DNA of 9,400 bases, taken from contig JAOPWO010000038.1 of the NCBI GenBank assembly GCA_025965635.1, positions 1 through 9,400 on the forward strand. Reading direction: 5' to 3'. Made by a program: the position numbers and the translations under genes. Below are positions 1-5,985 of this stretch, in pieces. How positions within the stretch are numbered: position 1 is the first letter of the stretch; every line of letters starts with the position of its first letter. This DNA is from Modestobacter sp. GTDB taxonomy: Bacteria > Actinomycetota > Actinomycetes > Mycobacteriales > Geodermatophilaceae. Under the pieces are notes generated by a model. It did no database searches and was not told the DNA's origin. It saw only the letters and a program-made list of their open reading frames with translations.

Positions 1-2
1 TC

Positions 3-74
3 GGTGACCGCGCCCCGGACGGCGACCGGGCCGCCCACCTCACCGGCCGCCGCCACCCGCCGGCGGGGGAGACC
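3..74 (+). other. In-frame open extension upstream of livG (possible end of a fused LivM permease)
   Basis: These 24 codons are in frame with livG and contain no stop. Only 1 of 24 third positions is A/T, against 7 of 24 second positions, which is the pattern of real coding DNA at this GC level. The alternative frame beginning at base 1 runs to a TGA at 85-87, but its A/T bases fall mainly in first positions. The residues are polar and linker-like (Gly, Arg, Asp, His, Pro). They could be the C-terminal tail of an upstream permease joined to livG, or an N-terminal extension of livG. The window edge prevents a decision. Confidence 0.5.
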
Positions 75-1007
75 GTGGCCGCACTGACCGGCCTGGGCAA
101 GGAGTACGGCGGCGTGCACGCCGTGCGGGGCATCGACCTGGAGATCCGCGCCGGGGAGGTGGTGGGGCTGATCGGTCCCAACGGTGCCGGCAAGACGACC
201 TTGGTCAACATGATCAGCGGCCTGGTCCCGCCCAGCTCGGGCAGCGCCACGGTCCTGGGGACGACGGTCGGGCGCACCCCGGTGCACGGGATGGCCGCGG
301 CCGGCGTGAGCCGCACCTTCCAGCACTCCAAGCTGTTCAACCGCCTGTCGGCGCTGGACAACGTGCTGGTGGGGGCGCACCTGGTCAGCCGGCCCACCTT
401 CCTGCGGCGCCTGCTGTGGCTGCCCTCGGCCCGTCGCGACGAGCAGGCGGCACTCGAGCGGGCGGCCGGGTGCCTGGACCGGGTGGGGCTCGCCCACCTG
501 GCCACGACCCAGGCGTCGGCGCTGTCCTACGGCGACCAGCGCCGGCTGGAGATCGCCCGGGCGCTCGCCTCCGACCCGTCCCTGCTCATCCTCGACGAGC
601 CGGCCGCCGGTATGAACCACGTCGAGGCCTCCACCCTGTCGACGCTGATCACGTCGCTGGCGGCGGACGGGCTGACCATCCTGTTCATCGAGCACAACGT
701 GGGCATGGTGCTGCAGACCTGCACCCGGGTGGTGGTGCTCGATTTCGGTCAGGTGATCGCCAGCGGCACCCCCGCGGAGATCGCCGCCGACCCGGCCGTC
801 ATCGAGGCCTACCTGGGTAGCGCCGACGACGACCTCGACGACGGGCCGGGTGCCGGCTCGGTGGCCGACGGCACCGCCGCCGACCCGACCGCCGACCCGA
901 CCGCCGGCCGGGACGACGCCCCGGCGGCCGATGCCGTCACCAACGTGCACCCGGGCGCGGCGGGCACCCTCCCGCCGCCGGACACCACACCGAGGAACCT
1001 GACATGA
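75..1007 (+). CDS. livG: Branched-chain amino acid-type ABC importer, ATP-binding protein LivG (5' end possibly part of a longer fusion)
   Basis: Cytoplasmic ATPase subunit of a HAAT-family importer (branched-chain amino acids, or related amides or urea). Counting from the GTG at 75, Walker A GPNGAGKTT is at residues 34-42, signature LSYGD at 150-154, Walker B LLILDEP at 170-176 and switch His 207 in FIEHN. The AAAGMN-like D-loop region and the LEIARAL helix fit LivG rather than LivF. The ATPase ends near residue 250. About 60 residues of Ala/Asp/Pro/Thr-rich tail follow, which is longer than the usual ~255-aa LivG. The stop overlaps the livF start (ATGA). The start is uncertain: purines GGGGAG sit only 3 nt before GTG 75, and the frame is open and coding-like back to base 3, so a permease-ATPase fusion is possible. 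Substrate is inferred from the family only. Confidence 0.9.
   Translation: MAALTGLGKEYGGVHAVRGIDLEIRAGEVVGLIGPNGAGKTTLVNMISGLVPPSSGSATVLGTTVGRTPVHGMAAAGVSRTFQHSKLFNRLSALDNVLVGAHLVSRPTFLRRLLWLPSARRDEQAALERAAGCLDRVGLAHLATTQASALSYGDQRRLEIARALASDPSLLILDEPAAGMNHVEASTLSTLITSLAADGLTILFIEHNVGMVLQTCTRVVVLDFGQVIASGTPAEIAADPAVIEAYLGSADDDLDDGPGAGSVADGTAADPTADPTAGRDDAPAADAVTNVHPGAAGTLPPPDTTPRNLT
879..902 (+). repeat. Perfect 12-bp tandem duplication in the livG tail
   Basis: GCCGACCCGACC occurs twice back to back and encodes ADPT-ADPT in the low-complexity C-terminal tail of LivG. It keeps the frame, so it looks like a slippage duplication in a tolerant linker. Confidence 0.8.
993..996 (+). promoter_or_regulatory. 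Ribosome binding site for livF
   Basis: AGGA lies 7 nt before the livF ATG at 1004, inside the last codons of livG. It supports the overlapping ATGA start and translational coupling of the two ATPase genes. Confidence 0.6.
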
Positions 1008-1759
1008 GCGACCCCATCCTCGCCGTGGAGGGGCTCACGGTCAGCTACGGACGGGTGGAGGCCGTGCGCGGCGTCTCCTTCTCGGCGGCCCCCGGTTCCC
1101 TGGTCACGCTGGTCGGCGCCAACGGCGCCGGGAAGTCCTCGGTGATCAACGCCGTCTCGGGCATGATCCGGCCGTCGGGCGGGACGATCACCTTCGAGGG
1201 CCGGGACGTCACCCGCACCCCGGCCCACAAGCTGGTGGGCCGGGGGCTGGTGCAGGTGCCCGAGGGGCGTCAGATCCTGGCCACCCTCACCATCGAGGAG
1301 AACCTGCTGATGGGGGCCTGGCGCACCGGGAGCGCGGGCCAGCGGTCGATCGACGCCATGTACGACCGGTTCCCGGTGCTGGCGCAGCGGCGGACCCTGC
1401 CGGCCGGTGCGCTGTCCGGCGGCGAGCAGCAGATGCTGGCCATCGCCCGCGCCCTGGTGGCCGCCCCGAAGGTGATGTTGATGGACGAGCCGTCGATGGG
1501 GCTGGCCCCCAAGATCGTCGACGAGGTGTTCCGGGTCATCGGGGAGATCCGCGCCTCGGGCACCACCGTGGTGCTCGTGGAGCAGAACGCCCGGCGCGCG
1601 CTGCGGGCGGCCGACCACGGCTACGTGCTGCAGAGCGGCGAGGTCGTGCACTCCGGGCCGGCTGCGGAGCTGCTCGCCGACGAGCGGATCGTGCAGGCCT
1701 ACCTCGGGGTGGAGGGGACGGCGGAGCGCCCGGACGGCACGCCGCGGCGCCCGGCCTGA
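1004..1759 (+). CDS. livF: Branched-chain amino acid-type ABC importer, ATP-binding protein LivF
   Basis: Second ATPase of the same HAAT importer, expected to pair with LivG beneath the LivH/LivM permeases. It has 251 residues, slightly above the usual 235-240. Walker A GANGAGKSS is at residues 38-46, the EGRQIL stretch after the Q-loop region is typical of LivF, signature LSGGEQ is at 137-142, and Walker B VMLMDEP is at 157-163. The switch position is Gln 194 in LVEQN instead of His; VEQN is normal for LivF proteins, so this is a family mark and not damage. The ATG start overlaps the livG stop by 4 nt and has AGGA at good spacing. A UrtE-type urea transporter subunit is an alternative that the rest of the operon, outside this window, would settle. 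Confidence 0.92.
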   Translation: MSDPILAVEGLTVSYGRVEAVRGVSFSAAPGSLVTLVGANGAGKSSVINAVSGMIRPSGGTITFEGRDVTRTPAHKLVGRGLVQVPEGRQILATLTIEENLLMGAWRTGSAGQRSIDAMYDRFPVLAQRRTLPAGALSGGEQQMLAIARALVAAPKVMLMDEPSMGLAPKIVDEVFRVIGEIRASGTTVVLVEQNARRALRAADHGYVLQSGEVVHSGPAAELLADERIVQAYLGVEGTAERPDGTPRRPA

Positions 1760-1763
1760 CCGC

Positions 1764-1788
1764 CCGAGGGGCCACCTGGCGTCCTCGG
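1764..1788 (+). terminator. Imperfect hairpin after livF, possible terminator
   Basis: CCGAGG (1764-1769) pairs with CCTCGG (1783-1788). Inside it GCC (1771-1773) pairs with GGC (1778-1780) around a 4-nt loop. It begins 4 nt after the livF stop, as expected for the end of the liv operon. There is no T-tract, which is common for actinobacterial terminators but also makes this call weak. Confidence 0.4.
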
Positions 1789-1901
1789 CTGGGTACGCCG
1801 GGACGGGGTCAGGTGCGACCTGTGCGGCCGATGGTGCGGAACGGGCGCACGTCGCCGCGTGCCACGCCCGGGCGCGTCTGCCGGATGCCGGTGGGCCCAA
1901 C

Positions 1902-1914
1902 TAGGCTGGCACGC
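1902..1914 (+). promoter_or_regulatory. Candidate -10 box for a leaderless FHA-protein transcript
   Basis: TAGGCT at 1902-1907 fits the actinobacterial -10 pattern TANNNT and lies 7 nt before the ATG at 1915. That places the predicted transcription start at or next to the start codon. No ribosome binding site is seen before this ATG, in line with leaderless translation. The -35 match is poor (CTGCCG at 1878-1883, 18-nt spacer). Confidence 0.45.
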
Positions 1915-2886
1915 ATGCCCGACCGCTGTGAGGTGCTCCCCGGAGACTCTGTCGTCGCCCGACGTGGTGGTGGACTGCTGTGGGTGGACGCCCCCGGTTC
2001 ACCGGCGCTGGTGGCTGCCCTGCACGCCTGCCTCGGCGTCGCCGGGCCGGGGTCGGAGCGGGTGCTCGCCGCTGTCGCCGGCCAGGTCTCCCGGCTGTCG
2101 GACGGTCCGGCCTCCTTCGCCCTGGTGCTCGCCGACGCGGCCGGCGGCTCCGGCTCCGGTGTCGCGCTGTGGTCCGGCAAGGGCCAGCCGGCCGTGGACG
2201 GTGTCCCGGTGTCCGGTTCCTCGGTCGACGGCTGCACCCTGGCCAGTGGCTTCGCGCTCGGCCAGACCCTGTACGTCGGCCCTGGTCAGCCGGCCTCCTC
2301 GATGCCCCCGGGTGTCGCGTTCGACCTGGCCGAGGGCACCGTCCCCGGTTCGGGTGCCCTGCTGCAGCTGGCCGCGGCCGTCTCGTCGGGCGTCGCCGTC
2401 CCGCGGACTCCCGCGACGCCGGCACCCGAGTCGTTCACCGCCGGCTCCGACGCCGGGTTCGGCACGTCGGGCGGCGCCCCGTCCTCCGCGCCGATGGCCC
2501 AGGTGGGGGAGTCGACCGCCTTCTGGCGGCCCGAGCCGACCGCCGCGCCGGTGCTGCGCTTCGACGACGGCATGGTGGTCACCGTCGACGAGAACCTCGT
2601 CCTCGGTCGCCGTCCCGACGGCCACGACCTGGTGACCAGCGGCAGCGCCCGCCCGGTTCCGATCGCCGACACCCAGAACGTGCTCTCCTCCGCGCACGCC
2701 GCCATCCAGCGCGCCGGCCGCGAGGTGTCCCTCACCGACCTCGGTTCGCTGAACGGCACCCACGTGGCCGGGCCCGAGGCCACCGAGTGGACCCAGCTCG
2801 AGCCCGGCGTCTCGCACCCGCTCGCCGACGGCGACCGGCTGCTGCTGGGCTGGACGGTCATCACCTTCGAGCAGCCCGCGGAATGA
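1915..2886 (+). CDS. FHA-domain protein with an unrecognised N-terminal domain
   Basis: Predicted 323-aa soluble protein. The C-terminal ~110 residues form a forkhead-associated (FHA) domain, a phosphothreonine-binding module. Gly231-Arg232 is the GR motif, Ser258-x-x-His261 the SxxH motif, and Asn280-Gly281 the NG pair in SLNGTH. The Arg that often follows the SxxH serine is Ser259 here. Residues ~1-160 have mixed small and hydrophobic character with no motif I can name, and no signal peptide or membrane span. Residues ~165-215 are a Pro/Ser/Thr/Ala linker. The frame is open upstream (GTG 1813, ATG 1885), but ATG 1915 is preferred because a TANNNT box lies 7 nt before it. A role reading Ser/Thr kinase signals is inferred from FHA only; no kinase is in the window. 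It converges with glgX. Confidence 0.8.
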   Translation: MPDRCEVLPGDSVVARRGGGLLWVDAPGSPALVAALHACLGVAGPGSERVLAAVAGQVSRLSDGPASFALVLADAAGGSGSGVALWSGKGQPAVDGVPVSGSSVDGCTLASGFALGQTLYVGPGQPASSMPPGVAFDLAEGTVPGSGALLQLAAAVSSGVAVPRTPATPAPESFTAGSDAGFGTSGGAPSSAPMAQVGESTAFWRPEPTAAPVLRFDDGMVVTVDENLVLGRRPDGHDLVTSGSARPVPIADTQNVLSSAHAAIQRAGREVSLTDLGSLNGTHVAGPEATEWTQLEPGVSHPLADGDRLLLGWTVITFEQPAE

Positions 2887-2907
2887 CGCACCCGCGGTGG
2901 GCAACGG

Positions 2908-2944
2908 CGTCCCGGGTGACCCGCTCCGCAGTTCACCCGGGACG
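2908..2944. terminator. Bidirectional terminator hairpin between the FHA gene and glgX
   Basis: A perfect 12-bp inverted repeat: CGTCCCGGGTGA at 2908-2919 and its reverse complement at 2933-2944, with a 13-nt loop. It starts 21 nt after the FHA stop. The right arm encodes the last codons of glgX, with the glgX stop codon (2933-2935) inside the stem. Its symmetry and its place between convergent genes suggest that it ends both transcripts. There is no T-tract on either side. Confidence 0.7.
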
Positions 2945-5101
2945 GCGGATCACCCGCAGCGCCCAGACGCAGCGCCCGGGCAGCTCGACCGGCCCCGGCG
3001 GCAGCGTGGTCGGCCGGGGCGGGGCCCCGGTGGCGTGCTCGGTGGCGACGACCAGCTCGTAGCCGTCGCCCCACGGTGCCGCCGGCAGCGTGACCTGGAC
3101 CGGGTCCGGCCCGGCGTGCAGCCACACCAGGTAGGACTTGTCGACGACCGGCCGGCCGACCTCGTCGCGGTGCCGGATACCCCGCCCGTCCAGGTACATC
3201 CCCACCGTCTGCAGCCCGGTGTCGAACCAGTCGGTGCTGGTCAGCTGACCGCCTCCGGGAGCGAACCAGGCGAGGTCGCGGGTGCCGCCGGTGCCCGGCA
3301 GGGCGGTCCCCGGCACCTCCATGCCCTCGAAGAACGACTCCTGCCGCAGCACCGGTGAGCCCCGGCGCACGGCCACCAACCGGGAGACGAACGTCCACAG
3401 GTCGGCGTCGATCGCGCCCCAGTCCAGCCAGGACACCTCGGTGTCCTGGCAGTAGGCGTTGTTGTTGCCACCCTGGGTGCGGCCCATCTCGTCGCCGGCG
3501 GTGAGCATCGGCACGCCGGTGGACAGCAGAAGCGTGGCCAGGTGGTTGCGGACCTGCCGGGCGCGCAGCTCGACCACCGCGGGGTCGTCGGTGGGGCCCT
3601 CGACGCCGCAGTTCCAGTTCCGGTTGTGGCTCTCGCCGTCCCGGTTGTCCTCGCCGTTGGCCCCGTTGCGCTTGTGCTCGTAGGTGACCAGGTCGGCCAG
3701 GGGGAAGCCGTCGTGCGCGGTGACGAAGTTGACCGACGCGAACGGGCGCCGGCCGTCGGAGCGGTAGAGGTCGGAGGAGCCGGTCAGCCGGTAGGCCAGG
3801 ACGCGCACCCCGACCCGCGCGCCGGACCAGACGTCCCGGACGGTGTCGCGGTACTTGCCGTTCCACTCCGTCCACGGCGGCGGGACGTAGCCGACCTGGT
3901 AGCCGCCGGGGACGACATCCCAGGGCTCGGCGATCAGCTTGACGATGCTGACCACCGGGTCCTGGTGGACGACGTCGAAGAACGCCGACAGCCGGTCGAC
4001 GTCGTGCATCGAGCGGGCCAGGGCCGAGGCGAGGTCGAAGCGGAACCCGTCGACGTGCATCTCGCTGACCCAGTAGCGCAGCGAGTCCATCAGCAGCGCC
4101 AGCACCGGGGGACGGCGGACGTCGAGGGTGTTCCCGCAGCCGGTGTAGTCGGTGTACCGGGACCGGTCGCCGTCCGTGCCGTGGCCGCCCAGCCGGTAGT
4201 ACCCGCCGTTGTCGATGCCCTTGAACGACAGGGTCGGGCCGGTGTGGTCACCCTCGGCGGTGTGGTTGTAGACGACGTCGAGGATCACCTCGATGCCCGC
4301 GGCGTGCAGCGTCTTGACCATCGCCTTGAACTCGGTGACCTGGGCGCCGCCCGGGCCCGCGGAGCTGTAGCCCGCGTGCGGGGCGAAGTAGCCGAGGGTG
4401 TTGTAGCCCCAGTAGTTGGTCAGGCCGCGGCGCAGCAGGTGCGGCTCGCTGACGAAGTGGTGCACCGGCAGCAGCTCGACCGCGGTGACGCCGAGCGACA
4501 CCAGGTGCTCGACGAACGCCGGGTGGGCGAGCCCCGCGTACGTGCCGCGCAGCGGCGGCGGGACGTCGGGGTGGCGCATGGTGGCGCCCTTGACGTGCAC
4601 CTCGTAGATCACCGTGTCCGACCACGACGTGCGCAGCAGCGCGTCGCCCTGCCACGGGAAGGAGTCGTGGATGACGACGCCCCGCGGCACGAACGGCGCG
4701 GAGTCGGTGGCGTCGGGCAGCCCCGGGTCGTGCTCCTGGTGGGCGAACAGCGACCGGTCCAGCACCAGGTCCCCGTCCACCGCCCGGGTGTAGGGGTCCA
4801 GCAGCAGCTTGGCCGGGTTGTAGCGCGCACCCGAGGCGGGGTCGTGCGGGCCGTGCACCCGGTAGCCGTAGCGCTGGCCGGGCCGGACGCCCGGTAGTCG
4901 GCCGTGCCAGACCTGGTGGGTCGTCTCCTGGAGCCGCTGGCGGTGCTCGGTGCCGTCGGGGTCGAACAGGCACAGCTCCACGCCGGTCGCCCCGGCTGAC
5001 CACAGAGCGAAGTTCGTCCCCGTGCCGTCCCAGTGCGCACCCAACGGGGCGGCCGTCCCGGGCCAGACCTCGGCCGGCGTTCCCGCTGCTGATCCACTCA
5101 C
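2933..5101 (-). CDS. glgX: Glycogen debranching enzyme GlgX (GH13 family, isoamylase type)
   Basis: Hydrolyses alpha-1,6 branch linkages of phosphorylase-trimmed glycogen in the cytoplasm. At 722 aa it matches the usual GlgX length. An N-terminal CBM48-like region (about residues 15-110, with WDGTGTNFALWS) precedes the GH13 barrel. All four GH13 motifs are present: DVVYNH at 275-280, DGFRFD with nucleophile Asp356, IAEPWD with acid/base Glu392, and TAHDG with His463-Asp464. A C-terminal beta domain ends at the stop. The frame continues 97 codons upstream, but that part lies antisense to the divergent ABC gene. Tandem GTG codons at 5104 and 5101 just precede the conserved N-terminus; the second is used here and the first would add one residue. 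No clear ribosome binding site is seen. No other glycogen or trehalose gene is in the window. Confidence 0.95.
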   Translation of the reverse strand: MSGSAAGTPAEVWPGTAAPLGAHWDGTGTNFALWSAGATGVELCLFDPDGTEHRQRLQETTHQVWHGRLPGVRPGQRYGYRVHGPHDPASGARYNPAKLLLDPYTRAVDGDLVLDRSLFAHQEHDPGLPDATDSAPFVPRGVVIHDSFPWQGDALLRTSWSDTVIYEVHVKGATMRHPDVPPPLRGTYAGLAHPAFVEHLVSLGVTAVELLPVHHFVSEPHLLRRGLTNYWGYNTLGYFAPHAGYSSAGPGGAQVTEFKAMVKTLHAAGIEVILDVVYNHTAEGDHTGPTLSFKGIDNGGYYRLGGHGTDGDRSRYTDYTGCGNTLDVRRPPVLALLMDSLRYWVSEMHVDGFRFDLASALARSMHDVDRLSAFFDVVHQDPVVSIVKLIAEPWDVVPGGYQVGYVPPPWTEWNGKYRDTVRDVWSGARVGVRVLAYRLTGSSDLYRSDGRRPFASVNFVTAHDGFPLADLVTYEHKRNGANGEDNRDGESHNRNWNCGVEGPTDDPAVVELRARQVRNHLATLLLSTGVPMLTAGDEMGRTQGGNNNAYCQDTEVSWLDWGAIDADLWTFVSRLVAVRRGSPVLRQESFFEGMEVPGTALPGTGGTRDLAWFAPGGGQLTSTDWFDTGLQTVGMYLDGRGIRHRDEVGRPVVDKSYLVWLHAGPDPVQVTLPAAPWGDGYELVVATEHATGAPPRPTTLPPGPVELPGRCVWALRVIRRPG

Positions 5102-5107
5102 CACCGC

Positions 5108-5113
5108 ATCGTG
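5108..5113 (-). promoter_or_regulatory. Weak candidate -10 box for glgX
   Basis: On the - strand CACGAT keeps the A at position 2 and T at position 6 of TANNNT and lies 6 nt before the GTG at 5101, a leaderless-type distance. The first base does not match and no good -35 is seen at normal spacing. Confidence 0.25.
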
Positions 5114-5174
5114 CCCGACTCGGGAGCACCCGTGTCGGAGCCACGTCCCGCACCTGGCGGATCGGGTTGGTTGG

Positions 5175-5972
5175 ATGGTGCCCGTGGAGAGCGAACCGGT
5201 CGTCGAGATCCGGGCTGTGGACGTCGTCCGGGGGGAGGCCCACCTGTTGCGCGGGGTCGACTGGACCGTGCGGGCCGATGAGCGGTGGGTGCTCCTGGGG
5301 CCCAACGGCGCGGGCAAGACCACGCTCCTGCAGTTGGCCGGCGCGCAGCTGCACCCGACCCGCGGCGAGGTGCGGATCCTCGGCGAGACCATGGGCGCCG
5401 TCGACGTCTTCGAGCTGCGGCCCCGGATCGGGCTGACCAGCGCGGCGTTGGCCCAGCGGATCGCGCCCGGCGAGCGGGTCGGCGACGTCGTGGTCAGCGC
5501 CGGCTACGCCGTCGTGGGGCGCTGGCGGGAGCGGTACGACGTCCACGATCTGACCCGCGCGGCGATGCTCATGCAGCAGTGGGGCGTGGCCCCGATGGCG
5601 CACCGGACGTTCGGCACGCTCAGCGAGGGTGAGCGCAAGCGGGCCCAGATCGCCCGGGCGCTGATGACCGACCCCGAGCTGCTGCTGCTCGACGAGCCGG
5701 GGGCAGGCCTCGACCTCGGCGGCCGGGAGGACCTGGTCACCCGGCTCTCCGGACTGGCCAACGACCACTACGCGCCGGCCCAGGTGCTGGTCACCCACCA
5801 CGTGGAGGAGATCCCGCCGGGCTACTCGCACGCCCTCCTGCTGCGCGGCGGTGAGGTGGTGGCCTCCGGGCCCGCCCCGGAGGTGCTCACCGCGCCGCTG
5901 CTGTCGGAGGCGTTCGGACTGCCGCTCTCGGTGCAGCGGGAGAACGGCCGGTACTCGGCCCGCCGGGCCTGA
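5175..5972 (+). CDS. Stand-alone ABC ATPase, YlmA/ModF-like (COG1119 type)
   Basis: A 265-aa cytoplasmic protein with one ABC nucleotide-binding domain. Walker A GPNGAGKTT is at residues 42-50, signature LSEGE at 149-153 (the LSEGERKRAQIARAL form is typical of the YlmA/ModF group), Walker B LLLLDEP ends at Pro175, and switch His208 lies in VTHHVEE. By eye, the position normally held by the Q-loop Gln is Ala90 in IGLTSA, with the nearest Gln at 94. No transmembrane partner or binding protein of an ABC importer is adjacent, so its substrate, or whether it transports at all, is unknown. The ATG at 5175 is chosen; GTG at 5178 or 5184 are alternatives, and no strong ribosome binding site separates them. 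It is divergent from glgX across 73 bp and only 11 bp from the next gene, so probably co-transcribed with it. Confidence 0.85.
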   Translation: MVPVESEPVVEIRAVDVVRGEAHLLRGVDWTVRADERWVLLGPNGAGKTTLLQLAGAQLHPTRGEVRILGETMGAVDVFELRPRIGLTSAALAQRIAPGERVGDVVVSAGYAVVGRWRERYDVHDLTRAAMLMQQWGVAPMAHRTFGTLSEGERKRAQIARALMTDPELLLLDEPGAGLDLGGREDLVTRLSGLANDHYAPAQVLVTHHVEEIPPGYSHALLLRGGEVVASGPAPEVLTAPLLSEAFGLPLSVQRENGRYSARRA

Positions 5973-5985
5973 CCGGCGCGCCGGT
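5972..5985. promoter_or_regulatory. Perfect 14-nt palindrome at the ABC/membrane-protein junction
   Basis: ACCGGCGCGCCGGT reads the same on both strands. It runs from the last base of the ABC gene stop (5970-5972) to the second base of the next start codon (GTG 5984-5986). It could fold as a 5-bp stem with a CGCG loop or serve as a protein site. In such GC-rich DNA it may also be chance. Confidence 0.35.

Noticed and set aside
1270..1566. Small - strand frames inside livF and livG
   Set aside because: They are antisense to Walker B and signature-bearing genes and show no domain or ribosome binding site.
1583..1585. Loss of the switch histidine in LivF (Gln194)
   Set aside because: VEQN at this place is normal for LivF-type ATPases, so it is not a sign of decay.
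1813..1914. Earlier start for the FHA protein (GTG 1813 or ATG 1885)
   Set aside because: The added residues are Arg/Pro-rich without character, no ribosome binding site supports them, and the candidate -10 box lies inside this stretch.
3542..4897. A 451-codon open frame on the + strand inside glgX
   Set aside because: It is antisense to glgX, whose catalytic motifs are intact throughout; the product is Val/Arg/Gly-rich low complexity with no motif.
4950..5174. Upstream extension of the stand-alone ABC ATPase from GTG 4950
   Set aside because: It overlaps the conserved N-terminus of glgX on the other strand and adds residues absent from the ABC domain.
5102..5392. Upstream extension of the glgX frame by 97 codons
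   Set aside because: It lies opposite the Walker A region of the divergent ABC ATPase and has no CBM48 or GlgX-like sequence; GTG at 5101/5104 gives the normal family length.
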